From Lineus longissimus (Eukaryota > Nemertea > Pilidiophora > Heteronemertea > Lineidae): DNA of 64,000 nt. How positions within the stretch are numbered: the stretch's first letter is position 1; each line of letters starts with the position of its first letter. The translations under genes and the position numbers were made by a program. The stretch covers positions 9,236,001 through 9,300,000 of the forward strand of contig NC_088320.1 of NCBI RefSeq assembly GCF_910592395.1, read 5' to 3'. The notes under the pieces were generated by a model. It worked only from the letters and a program-made list of their open reading frames with translations, was not told the DNA's origin and made no database searches. Below, piece by piece: positions 39,518-52,228 of the stretch.

Positions 39518-40300
39518 TTATGAATTGTATGGTAGGTTCTCCTAGTAAAGATACATCACATATCATACGGGTTTTTGATTTGAGCTAATTTTCAAGGTCA
39601 CAGAGGTCAAATGGTGTTATTTGCCCTTTCTTGTGTAACTATGGCACGTTTCTTAACCACTAAAGCTATGAACTTTAAACTTACTACACATGACCCCCTA
39701 GGTCAGTTGACCTGTGACACTGATTTTCATTCCAGTCTGATTCTTGACTTGGCCACCAGGGGGCCAGAAGTGGAAACCTAAAAAGTGTAATATCTCTCTT
39801 ATGAGTGACTCGTTTTCGATAGAATTTTTAAGGTAGGTTCTCGTAGTACGATACATAACATATCATACCGGTTTTTGATTTGGCCTAATTTTCGAGGCCA
39901 CAGAGGTCAAATGGTGTGAAATGGCTGTTTGAGTGTAACTATGGCATGTTTCCTAACCACTAAAGCTATGAGCTTTAAACTTAGTACACATAACCCCCTA
40001 GGTCAGATAACCTGTGACACTGATTTTCGCTCCAGTCTTTTTCTTGACTAGACCACCAGGGGGCCAGAAGTGGAAACCTAAAAAGTGCAATAGCTCACTT
40101 ATTAGTGACTTGTTTTCGATGATATTTTATGATAGGTACTCCAAGTAACGATACATCACATGTCATACCGACTTTTGTTTGACCTATATACTAAACATGT
40201 AGCATGTTTCTTAAGCAGGATGAATTCCTTACCACCAAATATCTATGCGGTGAGCACAATGGCCCCTGGCCGTTTCATTAGCTCACTCTGGGAGCTTATA
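39518..40300 (-). repeat. ~300-bp tandem-repeat element, copy B, right part
   Basis: Two full units and one partial start at about 39531, 39832 and 40131 (period about 300). Each opens GGTAGGTTCTC(C/G)TAGTA and contains TCAAGGTCACAGAGGTCAAA or a variant. It ends with GGTGAGCACAATGGCCCCTG, the inverse of the copy A beginning. Confidence 0.8.
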
Positions 40301-41210
40301 CGATACCGTCATCGGGGTCGTTAATCGTCGGTTGTCGTTCGTTAACGGAGCACGTTTTGTCACCGCTGGTACCAGATGGTTAAAACTTGGTGTGATGGTA
40401 GCTTTGGGCAATATACCAAGAACTATTTTTCTTTTTCGCGACATGATCTACTTTCTGGCCTCCAGATGGCCATCTTGGAAATTGGTTTTTTGCCTTTTTG
40501 AAGCTAATGGTTGTACGTAGAGTGACGAATAAGGTTAAATGACATATCTCTCTCTTTTCAAGGTCACATAGGTCGAAGTTCACTAAAACACCGATAGGTG
40601 GCACATTTCGTTTCTATATGAGCTTGAAGGTTCTTAACTTGTGAGGACATGTATTTAGGGACCCTCTATTCTACCCCAAAAATTTGTCCCACTCAGACTT
40701 CAAATATGGCCGCCAGGCGACTATCTTGAAAATTAAACAGTCGAATTGCAACCAAATTTCATGTACAGTGGAACCTCTGTTAGCGGACACCTCTCTAGTA
40801 AGGACAACCTCGCAATTAGGGACACTAGTTTTGGTCCCAAATTGGTTGTTTCCTTTCAATCTGACCTCTCTAATCAGGACACCTCTCTTTTAAGGACAGC
40901 ACTTGTCAGTCCCGAGGGTGTCCTTAATAGAGAGATTCTACTGTAATTGTATATGTACTCTCTACAACATCCCTGATTTTCAGTCAAATCCATTGACCAA
41001 TATGGCCGCCAGGTGGCCATCTTGAAAATTAAACAAAGTTCTATTACCCCGAAACTAATGATCAGATTGCAACCAAACTTCCATGTGATTATGTATCCAT
41101 GTTCTCTTATCAATATCCCTAATTTTCAGTCAAATCCCATGACAAATATGGCCACCAGGTCGCCATCTTGAAAATCCAACAAAGTCATAGCATCCTAAAC
41201 TGTTGAACAG
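40301..41210. other. Mixed repeats, no gene
   Basis: Repeated phrases such as ATGGCCGCCAGG(T/C)GGCCATC and TTTTCAGTCAAATCC at 40700, 41000 and 41140 indicate further diverged repeat copies. Only the MITE at 40766-40943 is delimitable. Confidence 0.5.
40766..40943. mobile_element. pogo/Tigger-like MITE (178 bp), TA target
   Basis: Starts CAGTGGAACCTCT and ends AGAGATTCTACTG, both flanked by TA (40764-40765, 40944-40945). The CAGT tip and TA duplication fit pogo-group Tc1/mariner elements. Internal sequence alternates GGACACCTCTCT-like units. Confidence 0.7.
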
Positions 41211-42302
41211 GGCCCGTATTCATAAAGGGATTAATTAAGACAAAGTGGGGCACCTAAATTGCATCTGAAGTTTAGGTGGGGTACTTACTTAAAATAAGTC
41301 ATATTCATCAATATGCTTAAGTCAGGTGGCCCACTCAAATTGAATATTAGATTTGAGACACCTCTGGGGCAGTCTTAACTCTAAGTGGACTGGTTCTTTC
41401 AGTTCATTTTGAGCACGGCGCTCATCGGAGATGTGTTTGTTGATGTTGGCTTGGCAACATGAAATTGCACACAGGCGTGCAATTTGCAGGGAAAGGGTTT
41501 TTCGTGATCGCCTCCATACACAGGATTTCTAAAACGGCTTATAATTATATCAGCGATATCGGTTTGATCGGCAAACATTACTCTTGTGAGGGATGACCAC
41601 GAATCGGAAACTAGGAGGAATTACGCATTGCCTCCTGAGTTAAAACTGCTTGCGACTCTCCGGTTTGCAATTTTTATGCTTGCGGATCATTCCAACAGGT
41701 TGTACTAGAGATACTGTCAACATTTCCCAACCAACCACGAGTCGAGTAATTGCGGAGGTAACAACCTTACTGAACCAAATTTCTAAAACAAGATGACACT
41801 CCTCAATTATCTGTTTTTATCATCATAATATTCTTCGATTTCACGGTGTCATCGGTGTGGTCGATCGAATGCATACAGTATTTGGATTCTATGACGTTGG
41901 TTTCATGAGTGGAGATATCATGAGACATTGGGAAGGGGATGAGGTCATCCTTAGCGGTATCCATTGCGGCCTTAGCTTGTGACGCCATTTTTGAACCCTA
42001 ACATTCCCAGGTAACGATGATACAATTGTGTACAGAAAAATGATTTGTAATTTGCACTATTGAATACCCACAATCAAGGAATAATAATATAATTTATAGG
42101 CAGAAATCAACAAGAAATATGACACGGGTACCTGATGTGTCTTTTGAAGAAAGATAAGTGTTACACTCAAACTTAAGCAGTCAACCTGGCTAAGTGGGGC
42201 ACTGAGTAGTTTTATGAATCCCTTTTTAGGTGTGGAACTTTGGGAAGTTGACCACTTAGGGTTTTATGGCACTTAAGTTAAGAACTTTTATGAATATGGG
42301 CC
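41211..42302. mobile_element. PIF/Harbinger element with degraded HARBI1 fragment
   Basis: Terminal repeats GGCCCGTATTCATAAA and inverse (one mismatch), with CAG duplicated at 41208-41210 and 42303-42305. Subterminal parts share GGGGCAC(C/T) and TTAAGT motifs. The interior holds the transposase remnant described separately. Confidence 0.75.
41455..41790 (+). pseudogene. HARBI1 N-terminal remnant
   Basis: From 41461 the plus strand reads EIAHRRAICRERVFRDRL. After stops come QRYRFDRQT, and then CNFYACGSFQQVV in other frames, the order seen at the start of Harbinger nucleases (RERVFRxR, RYRFxRxTI, FYAxGSFQxVV). Heavily mutated. Confidence 0.6.
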
Positions 42303-45300
42303 CAGGTGTCTACCAATTTCCCTGTGACATGTGCTCTCTTCAATAACCCTGAAAATCAGTCAACTCTATAACCAAAATGCTATACTTAGATGGTACCGGT
42401 AATTTTCTTGGGTGCCATTGAGCCGAGAAGAATAATAATAAAACTGGTGAAACTAGCCTGAAACTGTTCTCCCCATATTCACTGTAAATGACATGCATTA
42501 CATTACCCGAGGTGAGCACATGGTCCCTGGACCATTTCATTTATCACAGGTACATCTAGTGAGGATACATCATACATAATACCGGTTTTTGATTTGGCTT
42601 TGTTGGGAAAACTAGGTCAAAATGTGGAAAATGGCCGATTCTTTATTGGTGCCCTTGTCAGCGCACCAGCGTCTTCAGTTTTTGACGGATCCTTTTCATT
42701 TTTCATATTGATCCTAAAATCTAGGTTGAGTTTGATTTTGGGTATGCGGTGTGATTCTCAGTTTGCCCATCAGGTGGCTTTTTCTGAAAAACTTAAAATT
42801 GGTCTAACTCCCATATCCGTTGAGCCAAGATGCTCACATTTCTACTGTAGGCATAGCTACTGAAGGTACATCATATGTAATAGATTTTTTTGATTTTACC
42901 GAATTTCAAAACATCCCCAAAATTCTTTCTGCCAATCGGGCACAGTGCCCTTGGCACTCATTTTTTTTATTATGAAAATAATGCATATACTGTACATTTT
43001 TTGGGTAGTTTGTTTTGATGTGAAGTGTACCTATCTGTTCCGTAGGATGCATCATAGTGAATATGTCGGGTTTCTAAACTCCATGTCTTATCATTGTTTA
43101 ATAGGAGTTTGTCTTCAGAGTTCACTAAAATTTGGCGTGAAACAATGAAAAGTCCTGCCAGAAATTAATGTCCACATGTTTTTTGAAATATCGCAGAGAC
43201 AGGATAAGATAATTGAATGCGGTTTTCAGCAGAGAATGGTATATCTAGTTGGCCATGTATCTGATGTATTTGGACCCAACAAATCATGTCTCTTCATTAT
43301 GTTACAATTTAAAAAATGTCCAGAAAGGCACTTTTTTAGTTTATTTTATTTTTGTTCTTATCACAATGTATGGGTGTACTATGATGCAACAAAGTTTTTT
43401 TTGCTTTCGTTTCTGGAAAAATTCCTGCTAAATTTTTTCATTTTGAAGATTAGTTTAAGCCTGCTGCAGGTGATTGTTTTTTCAGACAGCTGGTGACCTT
43501 TGAGAACACCCCTCATAGTCAGCACTGCAGACAGTCAGGGTCTTTATGGCCAACGCAGCTCATACATGAAGGATTGGGGGTCTTTATCAAAGGTTATGGG
43601 AGAGATTGAAAAAATAACATAAAAATCCCAAGCAGAAATGTGCATTTATCATTTAAGCTATAGGTATTGTTAAATTGGGTGCTGTCTGTCGTCTTTCTGT
43701 CCATCGTCTTTCTGTCCATGTAGTTTCTGGAGCATATCTTCGTAACCGTGGATGCTAGGCATTTCATGGTGGTAGGTATTTATTATAGTGCCATTGTGCC
43801 TTTGGCAGTTTTGATGATTTTCGAACTACTTCGGCCGACTCGGGCATGTCACATGATTTACTACTTTTGTGTGCAATACAGCACACCAGGAAAATAGAAA
43901 ACCCAAAAATGAAATTTTAAACTTTTTTCATTTGCGCAGAATAGGGTACAAGTAGTGTACACGAGTGCATGCAATGCACTGAATTGAAATGAAGCTGACC
44001 CAAAATGGAGAAAAAGTGGCTAAAAAGATTCCAAAACAGGGAGATTCTTACATTAAGTAACGTTCAGACGGAGCTATGTACAAATGGTCACATTCCACTC
44101 TGCCAAGTTTGGGGAATTCGGGAGAAATTTGAGGATAAATAGAAAAATGTGAAGTGTCTAGTTCCTGGCCAGAATGCAACTAATTTTACCCCTAGAACTC
44201 GAGCGGCCGGTTTCTGTGCTGCTGAGAAGAGGCACATATACCCGAGTGGCTGGTTTTGGTTAGGCCCATTGCTATCAGCTACTGAACGAGTATTAGTTCA
44301 GGCACCTACCATGGGATGTGACTCAGCGTGTTGCTGATGCCAGTCAAGCAGACAATCTTTTCATATGGCAGCCTAGCAGGGTGCCTAGGGCTGGGTGAGA
44401 GCTGAATTTGGTAAAAACGTCATGCAAGTGGCCACCACATGTATTTTCCCCTCTGTTTTAAAGAAATGGGGGCATCTTCTTTCATGCAGGACTCTTTTTT
44501 AATAGATAGAGGGAAGCTAGAGGAACATCACAAACTTTACTCGGAAGCTGTTTGGCTTAGCAGCTGCTATGTCACCGCTAAGTTAGCAGATTCGCAAGGG
44601 CTCTGCCTTGGAGTACTGCCTAGTTTTAGCGGCACCCCAAGGGTTCGCTAAGTTTAGTTGCGGTCACTAAAACTTAGCAGTTGCTAAACTAATCAGGCTT
44701 TGAGTTTGAACAACCGGGCCAAATGTTCTAAGGGTTATACAGTGCCCAATGTACATGGCTGTAATTGATTTTGACTAAGACAGGAGGAGACTCCAGAAGG
44801 TGTGGAAGAAAATATAATAGAGGGGTTTAAAAAGGGGAAAGAACTGCTTGGTCTACAACATTTTTCTTTATTTCATGAACACTGATGGCAATAATGGATC
44901 ATGATTTTTTCACTGTGGTGTACTGATAATGAGACTCGCATAAAAAAGTTTTTGATTAGACCTACTTTTTCGAGGTCATAGAGGTCAAATAGCATGAACG
45001 ACTGTAATTGATTTCGGGAGCATATCTCTGTAACCAGTAATGCTAGTGATTTTCGAGCTACGCTCGGCCTTTGACGTGTTAAGCTCCAGTTGGGGCGCTA
45101 TGAGAAAAAGTACTTTTAACTATATGAAATGAACGCTGTGATCATTACTCTGGACAGTCATGACACTCAATCACCATCCCAGCTAATCAGATCTGCATTC
45201 TGAAGGGTAACTGCCATACCGACTGCCTGAGCCAATATTTATATTCACCCAATGAAAATTTTCTATGAAGTCTCTTGAAATCATCTTGTACTGCAAGAAG

Positions 45301-46020
45301 CCATTGCATATCATAATTTAAATGCTTGTATTTGGATCTTGGGAATATTTAGTATGAATTTGTTCTTTATTCAACCTACTTGATGAGATAATTTGCTAAA
45401 TTAGAGTCATTCAAATGAGCTAGGATTGTGCCGAATCAAAAGTAAACAAAACAGTATTATCGATATCTTAATATGAGCATGCTTTTTGCAAAAAAGCTAC
45501 CTTATTTCTGTATCAAATATTATGTGAAAGATGCCAGTCTCTTAGTTAATGTTCGGAGATCCGAAGGAGGCATTAATCTTTCGTGGTCAGTTGATTTCTT
45601 GACGTTGAAAGGAATTTTCTGGTGCTATATTGAAATATCTTTGCTGGGTGCATAAATTATTTGGCATCAGCAGCTCGACAGAATGGGAATTGCCTGTCAG
45701 TTTGGAGGTCTGAATAGCCAGGGTACTTTTCAAGGTCACAGAGATCATTGATGCTCAAATTTTGATCATTGAATTTTATGATGGTCTTATAGTGCGATGC
45801 TATTTTTGTTGATGTACAAGAAAGCATTCTTTGTTGATTTTCCTGCTTGTAGGGTTATTCATTGTTAATGACGAGAATGTTTTTCTCTATAGGATTATTT
45901 CCTGCCCTTCAGTCGATCAGGTGTGGTACTTGGGATGAAAGCCACTGAAGATGATTGTCGGAATGAAGAAGGAAAAAAGGAGTATTCACCAACTCATAAG
46001 GAAAGGAGGTAAAACCTATT
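42303..46020. other. Non-coding, diverged repeats
   Basis: 42515-42600 holds another inverse copy of the ~300-bp element end (GGTGAGCACATGGTCCCTGG) followed by unit sequence. AGGTCA-rich fragments recur near 44970 and 45730. Short ORFs have no family pattern, and no gene is supported. Confidence 0.5.
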
Positions 46021-46469
46021 TTTAATAGAAAAATGATTAGCTAGTTCACGTAGCTACACCTAGGCGACACCCCAATACAGCCTCTGCCTCGTGAAAGCCG
46101 CCATTACTCAGTACTTTTTCCTCGGCGCTATGTTAAACATCTCGCCGAGTTTCTTCCTGAAATTCTAATATATTCTTGACAAAGCAATTATCATAAACAG
46201 CAGTGAACTTATTTTTTCTCTTTCGGTCACGTGACCAGAAGCCCGGGAAGATACTGGAACTTGATGTAAATTTTGAGTGGGTAAAAACCATTCACAAAAG
46301 CAAAAAACGGGGAGAAAAGAAAAAGGAAAGATCTCACCCGCGTCCAGATATTATCTTCAAGTATGAGGTGTCCACGGGAGGTCCTTCTTTAACCTGAACG
46401 GCTCTAAATTAGTAGGATGGTTCTATTCCAATCCTTCTTATCTTCTTTGGTTTTTCTCTGGGGTTTTCC

Positions 46470-48698
46470 CCATGCCTCCTGGCCCTCCTTCCGTTCCCGA
46501 TTGGTGATGGCCGAGTGTACGGTGTGTCGGGGATTCATAGTCCCCACCCCATTCCTTCCCCAGGTCAGGGTTCTGACAAGTCAGTCCCTGTTGGGTCGGG
46601 CAGTTCCGCCCCCGGGGTGACTTCTCCTTCCGGGAAGAAGTTGAAGAAGTCTGTGCGGAGAGGGCCTAGAAAGCCTGGTCAGGGGAAGACTTCGTCCCCC
46701 CTCCCTTTCCTCCGCCGGGACCACTCTTCAGCGGCGAGGTCCTCGGGGCTCTGGAGAGGTTTTGCCCTCACCCGACCCCGTCCCCCATGCTGAACACGTC
46801 TCGTCGTGGAGCATCAGTGCCCCTGTCTTAGGGATGCTTCCCGAGACTTCGTCTGCCCCCCCCCTTCTTCAGCGGGCAGGACTCCCGTTGGGACTCTGGA
46901 CGTTTTACGTCCCGACCCCTCGGGCGGCGCGGATCAGGTGGAGTTTGACCAGTTCCACCAGCTAGCCAAGACCCTTGGATCTGTTCCCGGCATTTTCAGG
47001 TCAGTGAGCAGCGCCTCCCCGGGTATTGAGCCGTCTCTCCTGACAGATGTGCTCCCCGTCCCCCTCCGGGGCTTTCGATGGGGTTGCAACCGCTCACATC
47101 CTTGGGCGTAACTGGCACTGCCAGTCCCCTCTCATCGTCTGTGGTTGCCCCGGGGGTCCACCATCCCTTCGCCATTGGACGGGCGCACGCCCGACTTCTC
47201 ACCCCTCCCTCAGGACAAGGGTTCCTCCTTTGGCATCCCCTGGTGGTGCAGGGCCGCGGTTCACCGCCCCGTCCCTGCCGCCCTTTTCCTTGCCGGGAGG
47301 TGTCCTGCCTGGTTTAGGCAGGGGCTTGGTTAGGGCGCATATTGCGCGGGCGAGGGATCCACGTGTCCCCCCCCCCCCGCCTTGGGTGCGGTTAGGCTGA
47401 CCGTTTCGCCGGTACGCTCCCACCCTGTCACGTCTTGTCATGCTGGGGTTGAGGATGGGTCAGTTTCACAGACTCGCCCCCTCCCCAGGAATCTCCAGGA
47501 TCAGGCAGTGACGCGCTAGGGAGAGCGGCCGGTGGCTTTTGACCTAGGTCATCAGCCTATGGAATGCGAGTTATCCGACTCGCATTCCCTTTCCGGCGCG
47601 GATTCGCGGGCCGATTTCCCCTCGGGGAGTGAGGACCCCACCATGGTGGCGGGCAAGTGTGATATTCGCTCTCTAGTTCGGCAGTATGTGCCGCTAGAGT
47701 CTTGTCCTCTCTCAGCGGTTAATCCCGCGCTCGGTCGGGTCCCCTTCGATCTCTTCGGGGATTCCTCCGAGCAGGAACCGGACGCGGTCCCGGACAGGGC
47801 ATTCCAAGACTTGCCCCCATCCCGGCCCTGATTCGAGCCTCCACTTGGTTGGACTCGGCTCTCAGGGACACAGCTCCGTCCTGCGGGGGTCACCAGCGCG
47901 CCTTGGTCTCGACTTTACCGTTGACCGGACCGGGCGCCTGGACGCAGGCTGGGAAGTGATTCACCACCTCTTCCCCCCCCCCCCCCCCGAGCCTTGCGTA
48001 TCGTCCCGATTATTATCAGGTCTCTCCGTCGGGATCTGATCCGGTGTCTATGTCTCCTCTTAAGGATGACATTCAGCTCACCGGGTTGGTACCCCCCCAA
48101 AGTCCTTGTGTCTCCGTCCGTCAAGGACGCGAAGAATGATGAGGCCCTGGCAAAGGAAGCTCAGGCGGTGTTGTCTTACGCCGATCTGTCCCTCTGTGCC
48201 CTGTCCAGGTCGTTGGCAGAGGACCAGCGCATTCTTTCCCTGTCCCTCCAACAGTCTCTGCAGCATGCCAGTGATCTGGCAGCGAAGCAGGCTGCTAACG
48301 CGGTGCTTAAGCACCCGGACCTGCTTATTGAGGGGTTAAGCATGGTCTGTGCCCGGTTTTTGAAGGGGGCGTTAAGGACCACCCCTTTGGGCGGCCCTTT
48401 CCTATTCTTCGACTCCATCCCGGACACCTTAGGTGCCCAGATGCAGTCTGATCGCCTTACGGAGACTACTTCGGCTCCTAAGGCCGCCCCCCGCCCGCGG
48501 TCCTCCTCTTGGTCCGCGGGCAGGTTTCGTCAGGCGGAGTATCGTCGCCCCCGAGGCTCCTCAGCCCCTCGTGGGTCCTCGTCCTCGCGGGGCTCCTCTT
48601 CCTTTCGTGCCCCAGGGGAGGCAAAAACTGAGGCGCCCTCCCGCCGCTCCAATAAGCGCCACCGCTCCTTAGGTAGGGGCGGCGGGCAGCCCCAGTAA
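46470..48698 (+). pseudogene. DIRS-C gag-like region
   Basis: Pro/Ser-rich sequence in changing frames. The best parts are 47532-47831 (acidic, CDIRSLVRQYVPLESCP) and 47994-48698 (LSYADLSLCALSRSLAED, ASDLAAKQAANAVLKHPDL, LKGALRTTPLGG), ending in an Arg/Ser/Gly-rich tail likely to bind nucleic acid. Long C-runs near 47372 and 47976 coincide with frame changes. Confidence 0.6.
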
Positions 48699-48959
48699 CC
48701 CTTCCAAGGTAAGAGGGGTCGCGGGGACAAGCACAAGTGACTTTTTAGTCCCTCCTCCTGCGCCTACAGGTGGTGTCCCCACGGAGGTCGCCGTGGGGGC
48801 AGGCTGTGCCATTTTGTGGCTTTTTGGGATCAGTGGTGTCAAAAAGCCTCCCCCGTACCGGATATGCTCCGCCACAGTGTCCGCTTGGACTTTTCCCATC
48901 CCCCCTACGACGACAATCCCCACCCCGATTGTCCCCCCCCCCAGACCCCGCCAGGGCTC

Positions 48960-50640
48960 TAGCCCTGCGCACAGAGGTTCTCTCCAGAAGGAGGCTGTGA
49001 GAGTGGTGGACAATCATTCCTCCCAAGACTTTTACAGCCACATCTTGGTCCCCAAGAGGTCGGGGAAGTGGAGACTGGTCATCGATCTGTCCAGCATGAA
49101 CCGGTTCTTTCGGGTGCCCAGCTTCAAGATGCAGACAACCAGATCGGTAGCAGCTGCGGTGTAGCCCAACGATTGGGCAATCTTGCTGGATCTTCAGGAC
49201 GCATATATTCATGTTCCTATCCCTCAAGATTTTCAACCCTTCCTTCGGTTTTATTTCGAGGGAAAGGTTTATCAATTCCAGGCCCTTCCTTTCGGCCTGG
49301 CTTCCGCGCTACTTATTTTCACTACAGTCGTCAAGGCATTCGCCGCGCCTTTTCACGCCATGGGCTTCAAGCTCCATTGCTATCTCGACGACTGGCTGCT
49401 TCGTTACCAGGCTCTTTGCCATCTGGGCAAGCAGGCAAAGTTCCTGCTTCAGATAACCAGGCGAGCGGGGTGGCTCTTAAATTTAGACAAGTCCGGGCTA
49501 AATCCATCTCAGGACTCTGTCTTCGTGGGTGTGCGCCTTTGCACACAAGAGGGCCTCATGTCCCCCCTCCGCCGGACCAGATCCTCAAGATCCGATCCCT
49601 GGTCGGGGTATTTTGCCATCAAGACAGCGTCTCAGCTCGACAGTTTCTGTCCCTGCTGGGCCTGCTCAATTCGGCGGCAGACCAGATCCCTCTGGGCCGC
49701 CTGTACATGCGCCCCCTCCAGCTTCTCCTCCTCTCGAGTTGGTGTCCCTTTTCGGACCCTCTCAATCGTCAAATTTCAATCCCAAATTCTCTCCCGGAGG
49801 AGGTCTGGAGGTTCTGGGGGTCCGAGACGGAGCTCCTCCGCCGAGTGCAGCTTAGTCCTCTGTCCCCTCAGATGTCCCTGTTCACAGACGCCTCCCTCTA
49901 TGGCTGGGGCACCCACCTGAACGAAGGGGACCTGACCACCAAGGGCACGTGGTCAGCAGAGGATTCATGCCTCTCGATCAATACTCTCGAGATGCAGGCT
50001 GTCATCCTGGCGGTGAGGGCCTTCACGTCTCAGTTAAGGGGTCACAGGGTTTCTCTCTTCTCCGATAATTTGACAGTGGTCGCTTATATCCGGAGACAAG
50101 GGGGGACGAGGTCCGACACTTTGTGTCGCCTAACTTGGGAGCTCCTGCAGCTTTGTCGCCACTTGGACATTCAGCTCCTCCCCCGTCACATCACAGGCAA
50201 GAGAAACATCCTTGCCGACGCCCTTTCCAGGGCGGACCGTCTGGTCCAGACGGAATGGACCCTTCACCGCGAAGTGGTCCCCACCTGGCGGGGATGTTGG
50301 ACGCCCCAGTTGTGGACTTGTTTGCGACTCGGCTAAACAAGAGATTTGCCCTGTATTATTCACCTCTTCCAGACGAGGAGGCCTTGGGAGTGGACAGCCT
50401 GTCAGCCTCCTGGGATGGCCTAAATGCTTATGCATTCCCGCCAACCCCTCTGTTGCTTCCGGTACTAAACAAAGTGGCCAGTTCTCGGGTCAGAGTTTGT
50501 CTGATAGCCCCGTGCTTGCCGAACCAGGCTTGGTTCCCGGTCCTGCTGGAGCTCCTGACGGACCACCCCCGCCGTCTACCAGGGTGGGACCGTCTGTTGT
50601 ATCACCCAATCGGCCGGGTCTATCATCAAGACCCTTCTTT
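48960..50640 (+). pseudogene. DIRS-C reverse transcriptase and RNase H
   Basis: RT: SHILVPKRSGKWRLVIDLSS near 49040, a TAG at 49162, motif A LLDLQDAYIHVPI near 49185, ALPFGLASA near 49285, and catalytic box CYLDDWLL near 49380. A frameshift near 49545 leads to RNase H in the frame ending at 50336, with D (FTDASLYGWG), E (INTLEMQAV), D (LFSDNLTVVAY) and D (GKRNILADALSR) all present. A second frameshift near 50285 precedes VDLFATRLNKRF and LNAYAFPPTPLL. Order and residues match a DIRS polymerase. Confidence 0.85.
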
Positions 50641-51520
50641 CTACAGGCTTCAGGCCAGGAGACTATCGGGTATTTCCTCCGAGAGAAAGGCTTTTCGGAA
50701 GATGTTATCCGTAAAGTCACTCAGCCTCAGAGACAGTCTACCCTTGCTTCATACGACAGCAAGTGGGATGTCTTTCGAGACTGGTGTAGGGAGCACGGAG
50801 TTTCTCTTTGTTTCGCAATATGTCTTTGAAACGTCCTCGTTCCATTCAGCGTACCCCCAAATGGGATCTCTCAGTGGTGCTTAGGGCTCTCATGAAGTTT
50901 CCATTTGAGCCTATGCACCAGGCAGATTTTAAACATTTGACTTTTAAGACCGTTTTTCTCGTGGCTTTGGCCACGGCGCAGAGACGGTCCGAGCTCCATG
51001 CCTTAGCCTTTGATAGATTGGCTTTTAATGAGAGGGGTGCGGTCCTAGAATTTGAACCAGGCGCCGCACACCTTCAGGCGCCCGGTTTTCATCCCCTCCT
51101 TGTCAGCTACGGTCTCTAGGGATCTCCCGGACAGAACTCTCTGCCCGGTTCGGGCATTGAAGTTCCATATTGATAAGACCAAAGATCCTGCCGTTCACCT
51201 CGGCAGAAAGCGCCCCTTTGTGTCTTATCGAGAGGGGTTTACTAGGGAGATAGCCGCTGCTACGGTCGCTAGATGGTTAGTGGCCACCATCTGGCTGGCC
51301 TATTCTATGACTCTTGTTTCTCCAGAGCTTCGCCGCTTAGGCGCAATAACAACCCACGAGATTCATGCCATCTCTACTTCTTGGGCCGAGTATAAGGGAG
51401 TGGCGGTAAGCGAGGTTTTAGATGCGGATACGTGGATACGTGGATACCTTCTCCCAGTATTATATGCGCGATTGTTCTGCGTTAACAGACGGTATGCAGC
51501 TCAGCATGTGGTCTAGGTGT
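50640..51520 (+). pseudogene. DIRS-C tyrosine recombinase
   Basis: QPQRQSTLASYDSKWDVFRD near 50730, then a deletion near 50811 relative to copy D. ALATAQRRSELHALAFDRL gives the first arginine near 50975. A frameshift near 51060 leads to DLPDRTLCPVRALKF. The expected H-x-x-R reads HEIHA at about 51358, so the second arginine is changed. The tyrosine block FSQYYMRD near 51455 is in another frame after a TACGTGGA duplication at 51431-51449. Confidence 0.8.
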
Positions 51521-52228
51521 TTCCTTGCCTAGTCCACTCGTCGAATCTCCCTCTCCCGGTGTCTTCCTCCCCCTCCTGAGTCTCAGAGGAGCAGGGGGGG
51601 GGGGGGGTTCATAGATATTTGTCCGGGCTGTGATGCTTGCACATTCGCCCTGTCCGGGTATCTTGGGTTAAGCCCCCTAAGATTCTGATGGAGTTATTCC
51701 GTGGGTCCCCTTTTTGGGGTTCCCCCTATTTTTAAATCGCAGCATTTCTTATAATTCCACAGCGTACAAAATGTGCTGAGCGTTTACCATGTGAGGTAGT
51801 TTCCCCTTTTCTAGGAGGGGTGGGGTTCCCAGTTTGGCTCGCCCTTGTTTTTTCTCAAAGGGTCTTTTGGCCTTTAGCCCGGGTTGCCTCCATGCTTATT
51901 TTTCTGGGTTCCCTTGGTCTCACCCGTTGGGTTCTGCTATGCGGCTCTGGAGACAGTTCACTTCACTACATGGAAAGTCAACGTTTACCCACCTTCCTGA
52001 GTTGTTGGTATTCAAAGCAAAAGTATGACCTGGTTTGAGTATGAGTATGAATGACATTAAATTTCCAGTATTTAGAGTATGAATGACATTAAATTTCCAT
52101 TTCCTTTGGAAATGTCATTTTATTAGTTCATACCTACCCATGTCAGACTCCCCGCCCTGCCTGTCCCCACAGCAACGGGACTTACTCTGGCGCTCGAGTA
52201 ATAAGTACTGAGTAATGGCGGCTTTCAC

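Larger units (their letters stand above)
46091..52228 (+). mobile_element. DIRS-type retrotransposon, copy C (same family as A)
   Basis: 46091-46116 (GTGAAAGCCGCCATTACTCA and onward) is inverted at 52203-52228. Near the right end, 52080-52150 resembles the DIRS-A complementary region (CATTTCCTTTGGAAATGTCATTTT, TTAGTTCATACCTACC). It contains gag, RT, RNase H and tyrosine recombinase in DIRS order. GC content is clearly higher than in the surroundings. Several stops, frameshifts and an internal deletion make it non-functional. Confidence 0.8.

Noticed and set aside
47047-47400. Several overlapping 100-codon ORFs in GC-rich DIRS-C sequence
   Set aside because: High GC removes stops in most frames; only the frames matching the DIRS gag of copy A are retained.
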